From contig NC_085094.1 in the NCBI RefSeq assembly GCF_963422355.1, positions 3,079,734 to 3,143,733 on the forward strand: 64,000 bases of DNA. Reading direction: 5' to 3'. The position numbers and the translations under genes are program-made. This DNA is from Corticium candelabrum (taxonomy: Eukaryota; Porifera; Homoscleromorpha; Homosclerophorida; Plakinidae). Shown in pieces: positions 47,603 to 61,147 of this stretch (the stretch's first letter is position 1; each line of letters begins with the position of its first letter). The notes under the pieces are model-generated. The model was given only the letters and a program-made list of their open reading frames with translations, searched no databases and was not told the origin of the DNA.

Positions 47603-50369
47603 ATGGCCGCCGCTGCTTCTTGTTCTGATGCTATTGCGTCATCGGAGAGAGAAGACACCGTCGCAGACGTCTCTAATCCTTGGCCTCCCGTCGATCATCG
47701 CGTATTCTCCGATCTCATACGAAAGATGCGACCGTCGAGGATACTCGACAAATTGTTCGCCGTCGGAGTGATCGACGGCGACGAGTGGTACGATTTGCAG
47801 AGGCTCGAACCGGAAAAGGCCAAGGTCAGAGAACTCTTTGGCGTCGTACTGCCAAAGAAGTCTCCCGCACAAGACGTATTTCTCAAGCTCTGTAGGAGCC
47901 TGCGGATAACTTCTGGTCAGGAAGAGGTGGCGGACATGCTGCTTGAATACGCCAAGACGTCTGCGTCAAGTCCGTCGCCTCCAACAACTAATTATAGGAC
48001 GGCGTGGGTATGGATTCGTAGTCAGGACGAGCGTCTCGTACAACAAGTAGAAAATTTTGTGGCTCCAGTGTTTCGTCGAATGCTTGGAATATTGAAGGAG
48101 GGTATGTTGATATTTCCTACTGCTAAGCCGGAGTGTCGTCCGCAGTCGGGAGGCGATACTGCCGTGCCTTTGGTGCTTTCGGATAGTTTTTTCGTGCGTG
48201 TGCTATTAAAGGGTGTCTCGGTGGCCGAATTTGCGACTACATCGAGAGCGAGGGAGATATTTATTGATCTGATAACCGAAACGTTTGGTGTAGAGCGCGT
48301 TATGGTCGAGAAAGGGCTTCACGTTTCTTCCATCGACAGTGTGGGCGTCAGTCTCTGTCTTCCGCTGCAGAATGCGGGGTTACAGTTGATAGGGATGTAC
48401 CGCGATCGCTGCGAGGAAATCAAACTCATGTGGGAGTTCGAGAAGAGACTATCTCAATTGAGTAGAGTTGATATCTACATTGGTGGACTTCCGGTCTGGT
48501 CTCTGCCCTTACATTCGTCACGTGACGGTAGTTTAGACTTGCGGGTAAGTCACAGTTTGTCGCTTTAGTGTTTCGTATTAGGAAGTCTTGTTTCTGTAGG
48601 GCCAGTTGAGAAAGCTTGCCAGGTTTGACTGCTTGTTGCCTAGTCTGCTAATCGATGACGCGTACGATGCCGGAATCATCACAACCAATCGATACCTTGA
48701 GTACAGCAGCTGTGAAAACGGCCGAAGCGAATCAAAGAAAGCAATTGACTTTATAAGCGAATCCAACGACGCGTGCCTCGAATCTCTTTGTAACGTCATT
48801 AAAACGAGTGAAAGTCATCGCCTAGCAACAGAGCTCCTTGGCTTGTATAAAAACGAGAAAGCATCTGACCACCCTACATCTCCTTCTCCCAGTGTTAAGT
48901 CTAAGGCATTTCTGGGCAGATACTTTAGTTTCACAAGAAGACCTGGTTTGTCTCAACTTGCTCTCTACGAACATGTTCAAGTGTACGTGGATGAACATTG
49001 TGTCAATGTTCGTGAACGGTATCGCAAAGCCTTGTTCAATTTGTTTGAGACAAAGTTTGGTGTAGGAAAAGTGAAGTGGAAAACGGATAGGAATATCGAC
49101 TCGACGACAACGTGCGACGGGCAACGCAAGCGAGGAGACAAAGACACGATAGTGTTTGTCTGTCAGAGTTACAAAACAGTGGCGATTGAAGTACAACAGA
49201 CTTCTTGTGACGATGCGTCTGCTGAAGACAAAGCGAAACGTTTGCGCGATGCTCTGTGTCAAGCGCTCGATACGTCTCCTTCCTTAGTAGAGATTCGGGA
49301 TACGTTTGAGAGATCTGGGACTTGGGTAGTCCTCTCCATGCCTCTCGAATCTGTGTTTGGCCTTTTGTGCGGTGTCCTTGACGTCACTTTGTCAAAGGCG
49401 TTTGACAGGAACTTGTGGCGTCTTTTTCCAAAAGCAACCGACGCGCGTATGCACGTTGGAGGACTGCCATCCTTGTCACTGCGTCCTATCCGTCGTATAG
49501 ATGGTGACTGGTCTAATACCGGGGCAGCCATCGCCATACCCGGATATGTAAGCCACGTGCTCGTGTGCAGATCATCGGGTGCATATCTCGTCAATATTGA
49601 ATCGAATGAAGTGGAGGAAGCGGCAGGAGACAATTTGGATGTTCTAAAGGATTGTACAGCTCTGGTTAGTGTCGGAGACAAGATGTACGCATTTGGAAGC
49701 AGATTATACGAAGTGACGTACAAACCTCTCGATTCCTCATTCCAATGTATACAACTAGGAGATGAAGACTGGAGTGGCACTCTCACAGCTTGTCCATATG
49801 AAAACGCTATTCTTGCTGTTCGAACAAGAAAACTGATGTTTGGTCTACTACCCCGCACAAATTTGTATTACATCAATGTGGATACAGGTTCATCCCAAGT
49901 TCTATCCGGGATATACCAACCTTGGCGGGTAGTCGGTGCTCTCGTTAATACAGTAGATGTCGATGGTAAAGAGAATGTAATTGCTATTTGCGGCTCTTTG
50001 TGGAAACTAAAGATAACGTTGCAAGACGGAGTCGTCACACGCATCCACAGTACGAGACTAGACGAAGCCGGGGAGGGCCATCAACTCATAGAAGGTTTTA
50101 ACTGTCTGTTTGAGTCTATGCATGGGCGTGGATGGCAATTTACACGGTCAGCAGCTGTCCATATTGATAACAAGAAGCTCTATGTTGCAACTGGCAAACA
50201 TTATCTACCAGGAAACGTACTCGGTGGTCTTTTCCGAGTTGATCCGTTTTGTGAGGGTGAATATTCGACGGTTTATGGGGGTTGGAACACCATTCAAACT
50301 GTCGTGGATGTGAACAGATATCTAGTGGTATTCACCACTAACAAACTTTATGTACTAGATGTAGACTAA
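47603..50369 (+). CDS. CARD-like / propeller-like receptor, copy E
   Basis: Join 47603-48544 and 48600-50369, 903 residues; donor gtaagt, acceptor ctgtag, 55-bp intron with no repeat. The cleanest member. CARD-like domain 1 at about 28-118 (VFSDLIRKMRPSRILDKLF, then VFLKLCRSLR). Module 1 at about 130-305 (VWIRSQDERLVQQVENFV, VRVLLKGVSVAEFATTS, VGVSLCLPLQNAGLQLIGMY, GGLPVWSLPL). CARD-like domain 2 at about 318-400 (SLLIDDAYDAGIITTNRYLEY). Module 2 at about 440-620, ending GGLPSLSLRPI. C-terminal strand-repeat domain at about 620-903. Codon use is richer in G/C than in A-D, and the early region is more divergent, suggesting E is the oldest or most constrained copy. No kinase neighbour. Function not known; cytosolic adaptor or receptor is inferred. 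Confidence 0.8.
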
Positions 50370-50532
50370 TAGCTCCCTTGTATGTACCCATGCTTATTAT
50401 GCTTCTTTTGCTGTTGAATTTGATTTAATTAACAAGTAGTTCAAGCTGATCTCTGCTTTGTCTACGTTCAAGACATTTTTGAATTATTAATTTAATTAAC
50501 GACTTCTACCAATTGGCTGTCTTCCCTGCAAA
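50370..50532. other. 3' flank of copy E
   Basis: Short AT-rich spacer. No feature recognised. Confidence 0.4.
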
Positions 50533-50540
50533 TTAATTAA

Positions 50541-51213
50541 CAGGGGCGTAGCGTGGCATGGGCTAGACCGGACTGTAGCTCCCATCATTTGTAGGCGTGG
50601 TCTTAAAATTTCTGGACTCTAAATACGTAATGCTTTGGATATGCGCTGTTGTCCTGGACAGCAAACTGAGACAACCATCATTCCTATGGATTCTATCAAA
50701 CAGTGTGACATTGTTACTCTCGTTTTAACTCAAGCTCTCTTAGGTCTGTTAGCCCATGGCCGTATTAGTGTCCTAAGATCTTAGCGTCTTAAAAGTCTAC
50801 AATGAGCCAAAGACTCAATGGTCTTGCACTCATGCACTTCAACTGTAGAACTGATGTTGATTAGGATGCAATCTTAGGAACGTTTGTTAGCAAACAACAT
50901 CTCGGAATGTCTTCTTGAACACTCAGGACATAATTAATGTATGCTTCGTGTTCCTTATGACTACACATATAATATATCTGGTAACCATGATTGTATGTTG
51001 TACATATGAAATTCATCTGGTAATGATCGAGACGTTAATGTATGCTATGGTATTCACAAACGTTTACTGAAACCATTCTAAATTGTCCAAGTTTGCACCA
51101 TCCTTTTCCAGTTAGGATACGCCACTGAATAACGTATCCGCTAACTAAAACCTGTAAGACGTGGACGTGTCCCTCCATTTCTAGAGGTCACGACAGTGAC
51201 ACGCCACGCCCTG
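50541..51213. mobile_element. Non-autonomous hAT-type element
   Basis: The left end caggggcgtagcgtg pairs with the right end complement cagggcgtggcgtg. Both are flanked by the perfect 8-bp duplication TTAATTAA (50533-50540 and 51214-51221). 673 bp, no transposase frame. An 8-bp target and CAGGG start fit hAT. Confidence 0.8.
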
Positions 51214-51221
51214 TTAATTAA

Positions 51222-51710
51222 GCAGTGCCTATAGAAAGGACAAAGAGAAAAGTTGCATAAGCCACCAACAAGTCAAAATGTATGTTCATGTTTCCAGAAG
51301 AGATTCAGTGAATAACAGAATTCCCTCCCCTCCCCTTCCCCCAATCTCCAATACTTCCTGCCCTTATGCCATACGTATCACGATCTGTTGCTCAACGCAG
51401 TCACTAAAAGTCTGACAACGCCAATATGAGTATACTTTGCATTCTTTGACTTCAAGTCGCCATACTTGTATATACACTTTCTAGTTCTTTACGAGTCTGT
51501 CTGTAAAACATAATATTCTAATTCTGTTCATGTACCACTAAATAATCGTATACCAAACTTTGCTTGGATAAATTATCGCCCTAGTTACTATAACAAACCT
51601 ATACCTCAACAAAAGTCGAGATGTTGATCCGAGAGCTCAGAGCACAGGATCTCAACGTTGTGACTGCTTGGACCGTGTACACAGCGGAGTTTGAAACTTG
51701 TGTGTGTTGA
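51222..51710. other. Intergenic between copy E and NOX5-type gene
   Basis: No open frame supported. It contains the 3' UTR of the NOX5-type gene. Confidence 0.5.
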
Positions 51711-53464
51711 CTAGAAGTTCTCCTTCCTGAATTCGAATCCAAACTGGTCGCACTTGGTTTTTAGAATGAGTCCGAGCGCTGGAGCACCACAGAAGAAGAC
51801 GGTCACTCTACCCTTCTTGTCTCTATCAATCTTCTCGAATACCTAAACAAACAAAAAAGTTAATGCTGTAGGATCAACTTGTTTATGCCAACCGGTCAAG
51901 ATATCTGTGAGTACACAAATGTTTGTTGTTCGACATGTAGTTTGGAGACTAGAATTCATAACATATTGTTAACTACTGTCACCATGGCTTTGTGGTCATG
52001 ACAACAGGGATGCTGTTACCATGACAATAGGGCAGTTATTACCATGACAACAGGAATGTTATTACCATGACAACAGAACAAACTTGGTTTCAGAGAAGTG
52101 TCCTTCAACAATAGGAGGCTCCAGAACTTTTCCCCTGTATCATTTTCTCCTGTTGTCCCCTTGCTTTGCTACACCGATACAAACTTCAGGGCCTCAGGGC
52201 ACCCGTGCTTCTGAAGCCAATGTACAATACCAGAGAATCTGGAGTCTACCTTTACGTTGGCTCCAGGCACTAGATGACTCTCAGTGCTACACCCACATGT
52301 GGGAGGACCACCTGCAGCCTTAATTAACTGCTAGTTTAGGATATGGTATACTATGCTGGTAGTCTAATAGTTAGTTACTGTAAGTAAGATCAGAGAGAAA
52401 ACTTTACGTCTAGCTGGCGCGGTTGCTCAGCAAGTGATGTCTTAGGAAAGCGCACTGAACATACTGGAATTAGAGCCGTTACTCCACTGTGACACATGAT
52501 TGACAGTAAGAATTGAACAAATGCCTGTATATAAGTAGTCTAAGATCTGCTAACGGCCAGCCCAGCTTAGGGCTTTAGACATTGCCTTTGTTATAAACCT
52601 TCTCAAGGTATACGGCAAATGACCTAGTAGACTACTTATACTATAGACTGTATGGTGTAGATACTTTACTTGTACTACATCAATATGCCATGCACTATAC
52701 CTAATGTAGTCACGAGCTATCATAACATGTAGCTACTTTGCATGTACCTACAAGCTCTTCTTTTAGTAACTAAAGACTATACGTTTTGTATGTATGTTTC
52801 TAGTTAAAATGGCCTGTAGAGTTACTGTGTCCAGATTCATGGCAGTAGCTAGGATGCTCATGCAGGATGACATATGCAGAGCTATGCCTACCTTGTTCCA
52901 GTCTGGCCTTCCTGCTTCTGTTCTTGTTTTCAGCCCTGTTATCAAGTCTCTCTTGTCTTTCTTGTGAATCAAGTCGAGTGCCATTTGGAGTCCAATCGCT
53001 TTCATGTCGGTCTTCTTGAGAGCGGACGTCATGTGCATGTGCAACTCCAAGAAACGATCGAATGTTCCACCCTGCTCCAGCTGTTCGATTTCCAACTGAC
53101 TCAGTAGGCTGACGAACCATTCAAACGACTCTTGATCTCTGTTGATCCAATAGAAATCAACCTAACAGTAGCACAAGTGTTTTGTCTGCATATGTGCTTT
53201 GACGTTTTGGTGGAATTACCTTTCGAAGTCTCATCACTGTTGATGGAATGTCACCGCTGAACGCATAGTTGCATTTTGGGCATCGATGTTTGGCGTTTCT
53301 GTAACGCGTTACGATGCTTTGAAGGATGGACGCGAAAGGAGTGACGCCTATTCCGGCTCCAATGAGAACAGCGTGCTCGGCGTTGAAAATGTGGGCAGAA
53401 GGAGAACCATACGGACCATCTAAATATATCTAGAAGAGACAGTAGAGGAGAGATACAGTTTAGC

Positions 53465-53532
<68 letters not shown>

Positions 53533-53621
53533 CGTGTGTGCGTGTGCGTGCGTGTCTGTCTGTCTGCCTGCAAGCTTGCCCACCTGCCTGCATGGCCGTC
53601 CGTCGTTCCATCTCTCTGTCG

Positions 53622-53711
<90 letters not shown>

Positions 53712-56462
53712 AGATCTGTCGGTCAGTAAAGGTTTTTGTCTGATAAGCTGCACACATCTACAATTGACGGTTAGCATTTAGAATTCGTGCATAGTTGCAT
53801 GGCTCCTTAGCCACTTACTCCACCACTGACGAAACCTTTGGATTTTGGTTGTTCTATAGGAAATGGCCTGTCTGTATGTTACATTAACATGGTATACTAT
53901 ACTTTTAGTCACTTGTTTAGTGACTCTTCTAATAGAAAGGTCGCTGGCGGCTAAGTATATAAGCTTGCTGTAACAGCGGACAAAACCAATCACATTTTTG
54001 TGTACCTCTACTCTTCTTGAAATATCCTCATCTTCGGCCGGATCGACATCGACGTTGATGATAGCCGGTTCACGAAACATATGAGAAAAATCTTGACCCT
54101 GAGAGGCAACCGAACACGGTCTCGTCCGACATGTTGCCGCCAGGGGCGACAGCAGCGACGGCATCTGAGGCGACAACGGGTGCGTTTCGTCTTCCAACTC
54201 CAAGAGATCACTACCAAATGATATTGTTGTCGAACTCGTTTGCGGCCGGGCTTTGATGGAGATCTTGGGCGGCACGTGTTCCTTGGGCAGATTCAAGTTG
54301 ATTGCGATCTTTGGGTGGGCAGTGTTGCGCTCTTCGAACAACTTGTACAATCTGTTCGTCCACGTGCCTACACAACGTATGTGAAACCAGATAACGTCCT
54401 CTTGTTCCGGGCAACTGCTGATTGTAAACGGATGCCATTCGTAGGATGCAATAGAAGGAATCTGAACAAAACAATAGTCTCCCGGCTGGAAATTGAACCC
54501 GTGAGGCCGAGAAATCACGAGGTGAACAACCTAGAAGAAGACAGTTATTCTAAGGACTGGGATATACGACATCATATTGATTAATTGTTACTTTTGAAGG
54601 TAACAGTATTCCTTCCAGGATGTATGTGTGACCGTAGCGCGCTAACTTTACAAACTGAGATCGTAAAATACGTTCCAATATATAAATAATGCCCGGAACT
54701 AGAAACCACTTCCAGAAGTGTTGGGCATGGAGAATCATTACTATGTAGAAAATCCAATAGAGCATATGCGTATAGTAGAAAACCTGTAGACACAATGTGT
54801 ATTGGTATACTGCAACTAGTATAGATTGTATAGATATTTGCTTTCTACCTCGAAAAATCCGTTTCGTCTGATAGCTGGCTGAGAGCAGCTGACCATCGTC
54901 AATATCATGAGAAAGAGAAGGAAGCCCGTAATGCCGGCTGTTCCAGACACCCAGCCTAGGTCCGTTCTCGCCGTAAACGCGTATTCCCACCATTCGTAGG
55001 TCGCATTTGGTTGTGATGTGATAACAGCTATCAAACACAACGTACAGACTTGCATCATAAATATCTCACAATTTTACAGATAAACTAGAATGTGAGTTTT
55101 GATTTAGTTTTAAGAGATGTCAGGGTGGTCATTTCATCGAAAACCCGGATGTCACTTTTTATTGTGATGGATATCCGGGCTTTCCATTCGACAATTCCAT
55201 GTCTAATTAAGTTTAAAAAATCAGAGGGTTGCATGCATATAGGTAAGTTACAGAACAGACAACACGTCTTACCTAAATTTACGTAATGTGCAGCGGTATG
55301 TACACCGCCAAAGATGGCAATAAATATTCCAATGATTTTGTGTAGTTCTATGTTGTGGTCCAGTGGTAAATTCGGTCCCATCGGTGTACTTCGAAGCCAC
55401 GTAAGACACTTACGAAGCATCAAGACGAGAATGAAAGTGCAGTTGAAGTTCAAGCACATGCCGCAACCTCTCGCTATCATCACTGCTACTCCAAGGTCTT
55501 TGTAGGACAACGCATTGTAGATAAAGAGTGCGGTGTTGACGAAAAGGTATGCGATTATGGTAAAGACGAGTCTCAAGTTGTTACGGATATATTTCCACGT
55601 CAGTTGGTGAGGCACGTAGCTGGAAAACGTGCGTGGTTTACGAGGAGGAGGAGGTCGCAGCCAATTTGCAGCGCTGAAAAGAAATATTTGCCAATTAATT
55701 GCTTTTTAGGCCACTCCAAGAAATATATTAGTTTCTGATCGCCGCCCGCATGATTTTTGGCTTATATCAAGAAAATTATTATTACGCATGTGCAGTACAA
55801 TTACTGGATACTATGCTGTGTTAGAGTGCTGCAAGTCTAAAGAAACTGTTAAAATTGTGCAAAATAGTAAAAACTTTATTATTGTCATACTTGTTGTGAT
55901 TTTATCTTTGGTACAGATATATAAACAGTGAAGTCAAATCATGGTAGTAGATTTGAAATGGACGTAAAATGGTGCATATTTTGTCTTCAGAGTTAATACC
56001 ATTGAAATTTATTTGGTGGGACAGTGGGCGTAGCATAAAGATAATAATAATAGATTAATAATAATGTAGAAATAATAGTAATAATTTTTTTACAATAGTA
56101 ATAATAGTAGGCGAACGGTCTGTTGCGATGACGTCAGCGCTTTCCTGGTGGTCATTGATATCCACTAGGCGTGGTTACGAGTTCGCGGTTACCGTAATGT
56201 TTATACCCATTTTGGGCTCACCTGCCGGGTTGGTGAGCGCCCAGATGTTGTGAAGACCTTACTTCCCCATCATGGAGGGGCATAACGACACATAATAATA
56301 ATAATAATGATAATAATAATAATAATAATAAATAATGATAATAATAATAATTTTTGCCATAGTAATGTATGACGCTTTTAGCTTAAAGCTCTGTTTAGAG
56401 ACAGCTGAGGGCTGATTGTGTTTCTGTAATTGCCCAGCTACGTGTTTGGTTTTACTTTTGTG

Positions 56463-56504
<42 letters not shown>

Positions 56505-59491
56505 GTAATAGTAATAATAATAATAAACTCCCGCCCGGCGTCAAGTTTTAAAGAACTACGGACTAGAAACTAATGTATTTCTTGGAGTGGCCATATCGAC
56601 AACATAGAGAATCAATTAGACCTGACGTCGAATACCTTATAGTGAGATTTTCTAATACACCTGGGTGCTTGTCCAACTCTACTTTCAGCTCGTCGAAGCT
56701 AATCGTACCACTACCGTCAGTGTCGGCATCCTGGAAGAGAGCCTGCGCAGAAATGATTTTACCGGCAAACTGACATAAATCAATAACAACTGCGGTACTC
56801 ACTTCAGTCAATTCTTCCAGTTTGTCGTCACTAAACTTTAGCCGGCTCTCGTCCATACACGACTTCAGCACGTCCTTCAATTCTAACGGCTCTATAAAGC
56901 CATTGCCTGGAAGAGAAAGTAAAGTTTACTCTAGACGTGATTTTTGCGTGGGAAGATTGCGCCACGTACCGTTCACGTCGTAGACCTCGAACAGGAATCG
57001 CAACTTGTCCATCTCGGATCCGCACGTCAGCAAGCCCAAACCGCCCATGAGCTCTTGCAGGCTGATGGTGCCGTTATTGTCCTTGTCGAACAGTGTGAAG
57101 AATCGCTCGGCGAAGAACGACTGCAACACACATCGGAAAACGTCCATCAGTTATCTATCTCTTCGCGTGTTGTGCCTGTATCGGCATCGTGGACTACTGC
57201 ATCGTCGCCCACGCTACTTCCTTAGCGAGCTCTTGTATGAAAAGCATCGACCTTATCGAATTAGATCATTTACCGCATGCAAACGCTTGAACGGAACTCA
57301 TGCTGTGCGTGCTGTCGCCACTAATTTGTCTGGAGCCATCACGTCCGACCCTCCTCTGAGCGGTTGCGCGTGCTGAGCTTTTGCGAGACGTCAATCGAAC
57401 GCAAACAGTAAATATTTACAGGAAAATAGTTGGATGACCAACTAAAAATGGTATTCTGTAGTAAAGTGATCCTTTTCGTGAACAAAAGTGGTTCAAGCGG
57501 AGGGTGCCGTAGGCAAGAATGCTGTTATCTATCAGTCTTGTTGCGGTCACCGTGACTGCGCGAGTGCGTGGACATATTCCGGCCGTAGGGAGTAGCCGAT
57601 AACATTCAAATGGAAAATGCTCCAATATCTCACCTCTTTCACATGCAGTGCCTTCTTGAAATCCCCGATCCCGATCTGGCGATCGGCTCCAGCGACCATC
57701 GAGAAGTGCTGCTCGAACCAGGCGAGCCATTTTGCGTCTCTGTCGAGGCTACAGAAAGAACACAGACGCTACTATATGATGCTAGACTTGTCAATGTGCA
57801 AAGCGTGGATATGAACAAACCTCGGATGTCTGGTTTTTCTCAGTAATTTGAGGGTTAGAATAAGAATTAGGGTTAAGAAAGATTAGGATTAGGGTTAGGG
57901 TTAGGATTAGGTTTGATTAGGATTGGGGTTAGCATGAGGATGAGGGTAGGAAGGATTAGGGTTAGGGTTACGGTTGGGGTTAGACGTCACCACACAACGT
58001 CCATAGACTTCTAGAATGCATGCATTTTCACTCTTTATTGCTCGCTAATTAATTAATCGGCCTCAATTGAGGTTTCAGCGAGTTAAGTGAGAGAATGCAT
58101 GCGCATGACTAAAGAGTGTCCAACCTACTCGTGCTGGTCACGCTACTTTGCTTTGCATTCATCCCATTTTGTCATCGACTGTTGAAACTAACATTCCGTA
58201 TCAACGCGGTTGGCTAATTTATCCGACTCCGTAGTAACTCCTCTCAACGCGACATCTCAAGGGACAAGTTCGAAAGAGCAACTCGAATGCGCAGACGCAC
58301 CCTACGCAGACACAGTATCGACATTACATTGTAAATCAATCGAGAAAATACTCGATTGAGGCGGCGAGAATGGATCTAGACGACGTCGGAAAAATCCCGT
58401 GCGTCAAATTCGAAGAAGTGCTAGTTGTACTTGCTCACTTAATTACGATAGTAAACAATCAGATCAGAGATAATCTGTGTCTGAGTGTATGCGCTGAGTG
58501 TGTAGCATGAGGCGTCAGCGCGTAGCCATGCACACTCACCACGTCAGCTTGTCCAGACTGCGCATCAGCTCCTCGAACGTTACCTTCCCGCTGCCGTCGA
58601 TGTCGATCAGCTGGAAAAACCTCTCGCTAAACTGCAGACAAAAAATGTAAAATAGAGTGTCGGATGCAGACAGCACGCGATAGCGGAGGGTTCGAGGGAA
58701 GGCGGTTTCATATCGATAATTGTTGCACGCTAGACTCTATATGTCTCTAGATTGCGACGCGACTCTTGATATCATCTCCGCATCGGGAGATGGAAGGGTG
58801 ACCATTTTGGTCTGCTCCCAATTACCATGGCAGTCGCATCCCAAAACAGTGGGTCTCCACGGGGTGCGAGTAATGTGGACGAATAGGGCAATGAGATTTA
58901 AATAATTGCCAAATTTACTCACTCCGTTGATCTGCAGCGCCTTTCTGAATTCGTACAACTGGAGAAGATGGTCGTCTCCGCTGACCCCAGCGAACTGCTG
59001 CTCGAACCATTTCAGGATTTTCTTGTGGCTATCTCGGCTACAAGAAGAGAGGCGAGGATATTGTGATCGACCTGTATGCTTTGACAATTGGAAGATCGGG
59101 TTACCTCGCCAGTTTACTCATTCCGCCCACGAGTTCTTGTAGCGTGACCGATCCGGAGTGATCAGTGTCGAACAACTCGAAGAGATTCTCGGAGAAACCC
59201 TAGCACAGCAGCGAGGTCTCACTTAGACCGCCCACCGACGTGACGTCAAGCGTCCCATACCTCGATCTCCCGAGCCGCCCGTTTGAAATCCTTAAGCGTC
59301 ATGCAGCCGCGCTTGCACGCCCGTGAGAAGTTAGATTGAAACCACTGAATGGCGCGCTTCTCGACGCCAAGCGACGCACCGGGTCGTTGCTCGCCAAAGG
59401 GGCGGGCCGGCTCGAGCTGCGGCACCTCGAGAGTCGCGAGCGGAGACCTCGGTTGAACGCGAATGACACCGACTTTGTTTCTCGACCCCAT
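51711..59491 (-). CDS. NOX5: NOX5-type calcium-regulated NADPH oxidase
   Basis: Fifteen exons, each with GT-AG ends and all in frame: 59491-59261, 59199-59105, 59037-58923, 58631-58540, 57748-57634, 57120-56970, 56906-56803, 56742-56636, 55673-55273, 55027-54849, 54783-54592, 54530-54006, 53429-53220, 53161-52892, 51842-51711; 972 residues. The protein transfers electrons from NADPH through FAD and two haems across a membrane to oxygen, making superoxide, switched on by calcium. EF-hand array in residues 1-336 (canonical loops DTDHSGSVTLQE, DIDGSGKVTFEE, DKDNNGTISLQE, DVNGNGFIEP, DADTDGSGTISFDE). Six-helix ferric-reductase core at about 337-600 with haem histidines in HNIELHK and VHTAAH. FAD motif HPFTIS at about 645. 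NADPH site GAGIGVTPFASIL at about 790. C-terminal CGAPALG and a KENF end. Human NOX5 is about 765 residues; the excess is extra EF-hand exons. Start: first ATG after an upstream stop. Confidence 0.93.
53468..53713. repeat. (TG)n(AG)n(TCTG)n microsatellites in NOX5 intron
   Basis: Compound tract inside the intron between exons 12 and 13 of the NOX5-type gene. The long Cys/Leu or Thr/Asp frames across it are artefacts. Confidence 0.95.
55674..56635. repeat. NOX5 intron with (AAT)n tracts
   Basis: Long intron between EF-hand exon 8 and the first membrane exon. AAT/ATA-rich tracts lie near 56036-56110, 56290-56350 and 56465-56525. No gene seen inside. Confidence 0.85.
57850..57984. repeat. Interstitial telomere-like (TTAGGG)n, degenerate
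   Basis: A G-rich tract of ttaggg and ttagga variants (gattagggttagggttacgg and similar) in the intron between NOX5 exons 4 and 5. Same unit as animal telomere repeats but degraded. Confidence 0.85.
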
Positions 59492-60159
59492 CTCGAGTCT
59501 TCGCGTCGTCGCCGCACTCTCACGCGTGCAGTCCAATTAGATACGAGGCGTCGCCGTCTTGAAATGCGAGAAGCTGCGAGCGGCTAACCGTTCCGACTCC
59601 AGATCGCAGTGCAATGCCAGATTCGTCATCAAGGGATTGCGAGACTGAGGTGTTAATTAAAACTGTTCCTGTAATGTAATAGATTCCAATTAGAGTGGGT
59701 GTGGCGGATAGGAGGAGCGAAGTGTAGCTGATCATCATGACCCTGCATGCTGTGCTCTGGGAGGCTCCCAGCGTAGGCGAGCTGACAGTGCAGTGTATAG
59801 TGGAGGCTGCAAAACTTTTGATGGAAAAGTGATTTGACATTGACGTGGGTCTGATCACGAATGCCAACGTGCATGCAGTCCGGCGTGAACTAGAAAGCGT
59901 TGTGACGCTTCTGCTGTTAGATGTGGCGCGTTGCGGGTTTTGGTGGAGTGTTGGATAGGATGCCGTTTGGGAGTCTGGTTACATTGGGTATGCGTTTGTG
60001 TGAGTAACGGAAAGTCGTGCGCCCGAGGCGAGTTCATCTCCGAAAGGAGAGACACGCGTCAGGGCGATAATCGAATTCTCACCTTGAGAACCGTCGATGC
60101 TCCCAGTTTCTAGATACGCACGCACGCGGGTGCGCCACGCGCGCGCGCGCGCGCGCACG

Positions 60160-60195
<36 letters not shown>

Positions 60196-60406
60196 AGACA
60201 GACACACACCAGACAGACAGATTGCCGAACTGGTCGACTGACGGACGGACGGACGGACAAACAGACAGACAAAGTCAAATGCATGCCATTCTAATATTAG
60301 ATGCATCTAGAGGCGACCGCGATGTTGTGGGTATGCAGTAGTTTGCATCTTTTACAGACTGGTGCAATTACCATATACGGGACTTTCGCTTTCCACTGAT
60401 CGCGTG
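59492..60406. promoter_or_regulatory. Divergent NOX5 / ALG6 intergenic region
   Basis: 915-bp spacer between two divergent starts. It holds a CG/CA microsatellite (about 60137-60192) and a GACA/GGAC tract (about 60196-60270). Open frames here (for example 59867-59520 minus) have no recognisable domain. A shared promoter is inferred from geometry. Confidence 0.45.
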
Positions 60407-60866
60407 ATGGAGAAGGATGCACAATTAGGTCTCTGGTTTCCCTGCTTAACATTCTCTTCACTCATTGCAATAGTTATTCGATGGGCTGTTTCTTTGCATC
60501 CATACTCAGGTGAGATAAGTGCGAGTCACGTGACCGTCTGAGCCTAGATAATAAGAATGAGTTTTGATGCATTTGTTGTCACGCAACAGGAGAGAGGAAG
60601 CCTCCCATGTTTGGAGACTTTGAGGCGCAGAGGCACTGGATGGAAATCACGGTTAATCTGCCAGTGTCAGAATGGTGAGACTGCATGCATGTGCCCATTG
60701 TCGACGTGGTTTGAGTTTTGTTTGTTTTGGAGTGTGGATTTTCGTTTTGTTGTTAGAGTGTTGGTGTTCGTTTGCTTGACTGACTGTCTGTCTGTCTGTC
60801 TTTCTGTGTCTCTGTCTGTCTGTCTCTTTGTGTGTCTTTCTGTGTCTCTGTCTGTTTGTGTTCCTC

Positions 60867-60903
<37 letters not shown>

Positions 60904-61113
60904 TTATGTGTCTGCCTTTTTGTTTCTCTGCTTGCCTGTCTGTCTTTCTCTCTCTCTGTCTGTCTGTCTGTCTGTCAATACATATCTTTTCAAAGATGAA
61001 CTACGATACAATAGCAATAACCACTAATTACTTGTGTCTATGTAATGTTCCTAAAGCAGCTGCATACTAGTAACTACATAAAGGGACATAGATGTCCCTG
61101 TCTAAATAATCTA

Positions 61114-61147
<34 letters not shown>

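Noticed and set aside
59520-59867. 115-codon minus-strand frame as a further NOX5 N-terminal exon
   Set aside because: Different frame, stop before the NOX5 start region, and no EF-hand pattern.
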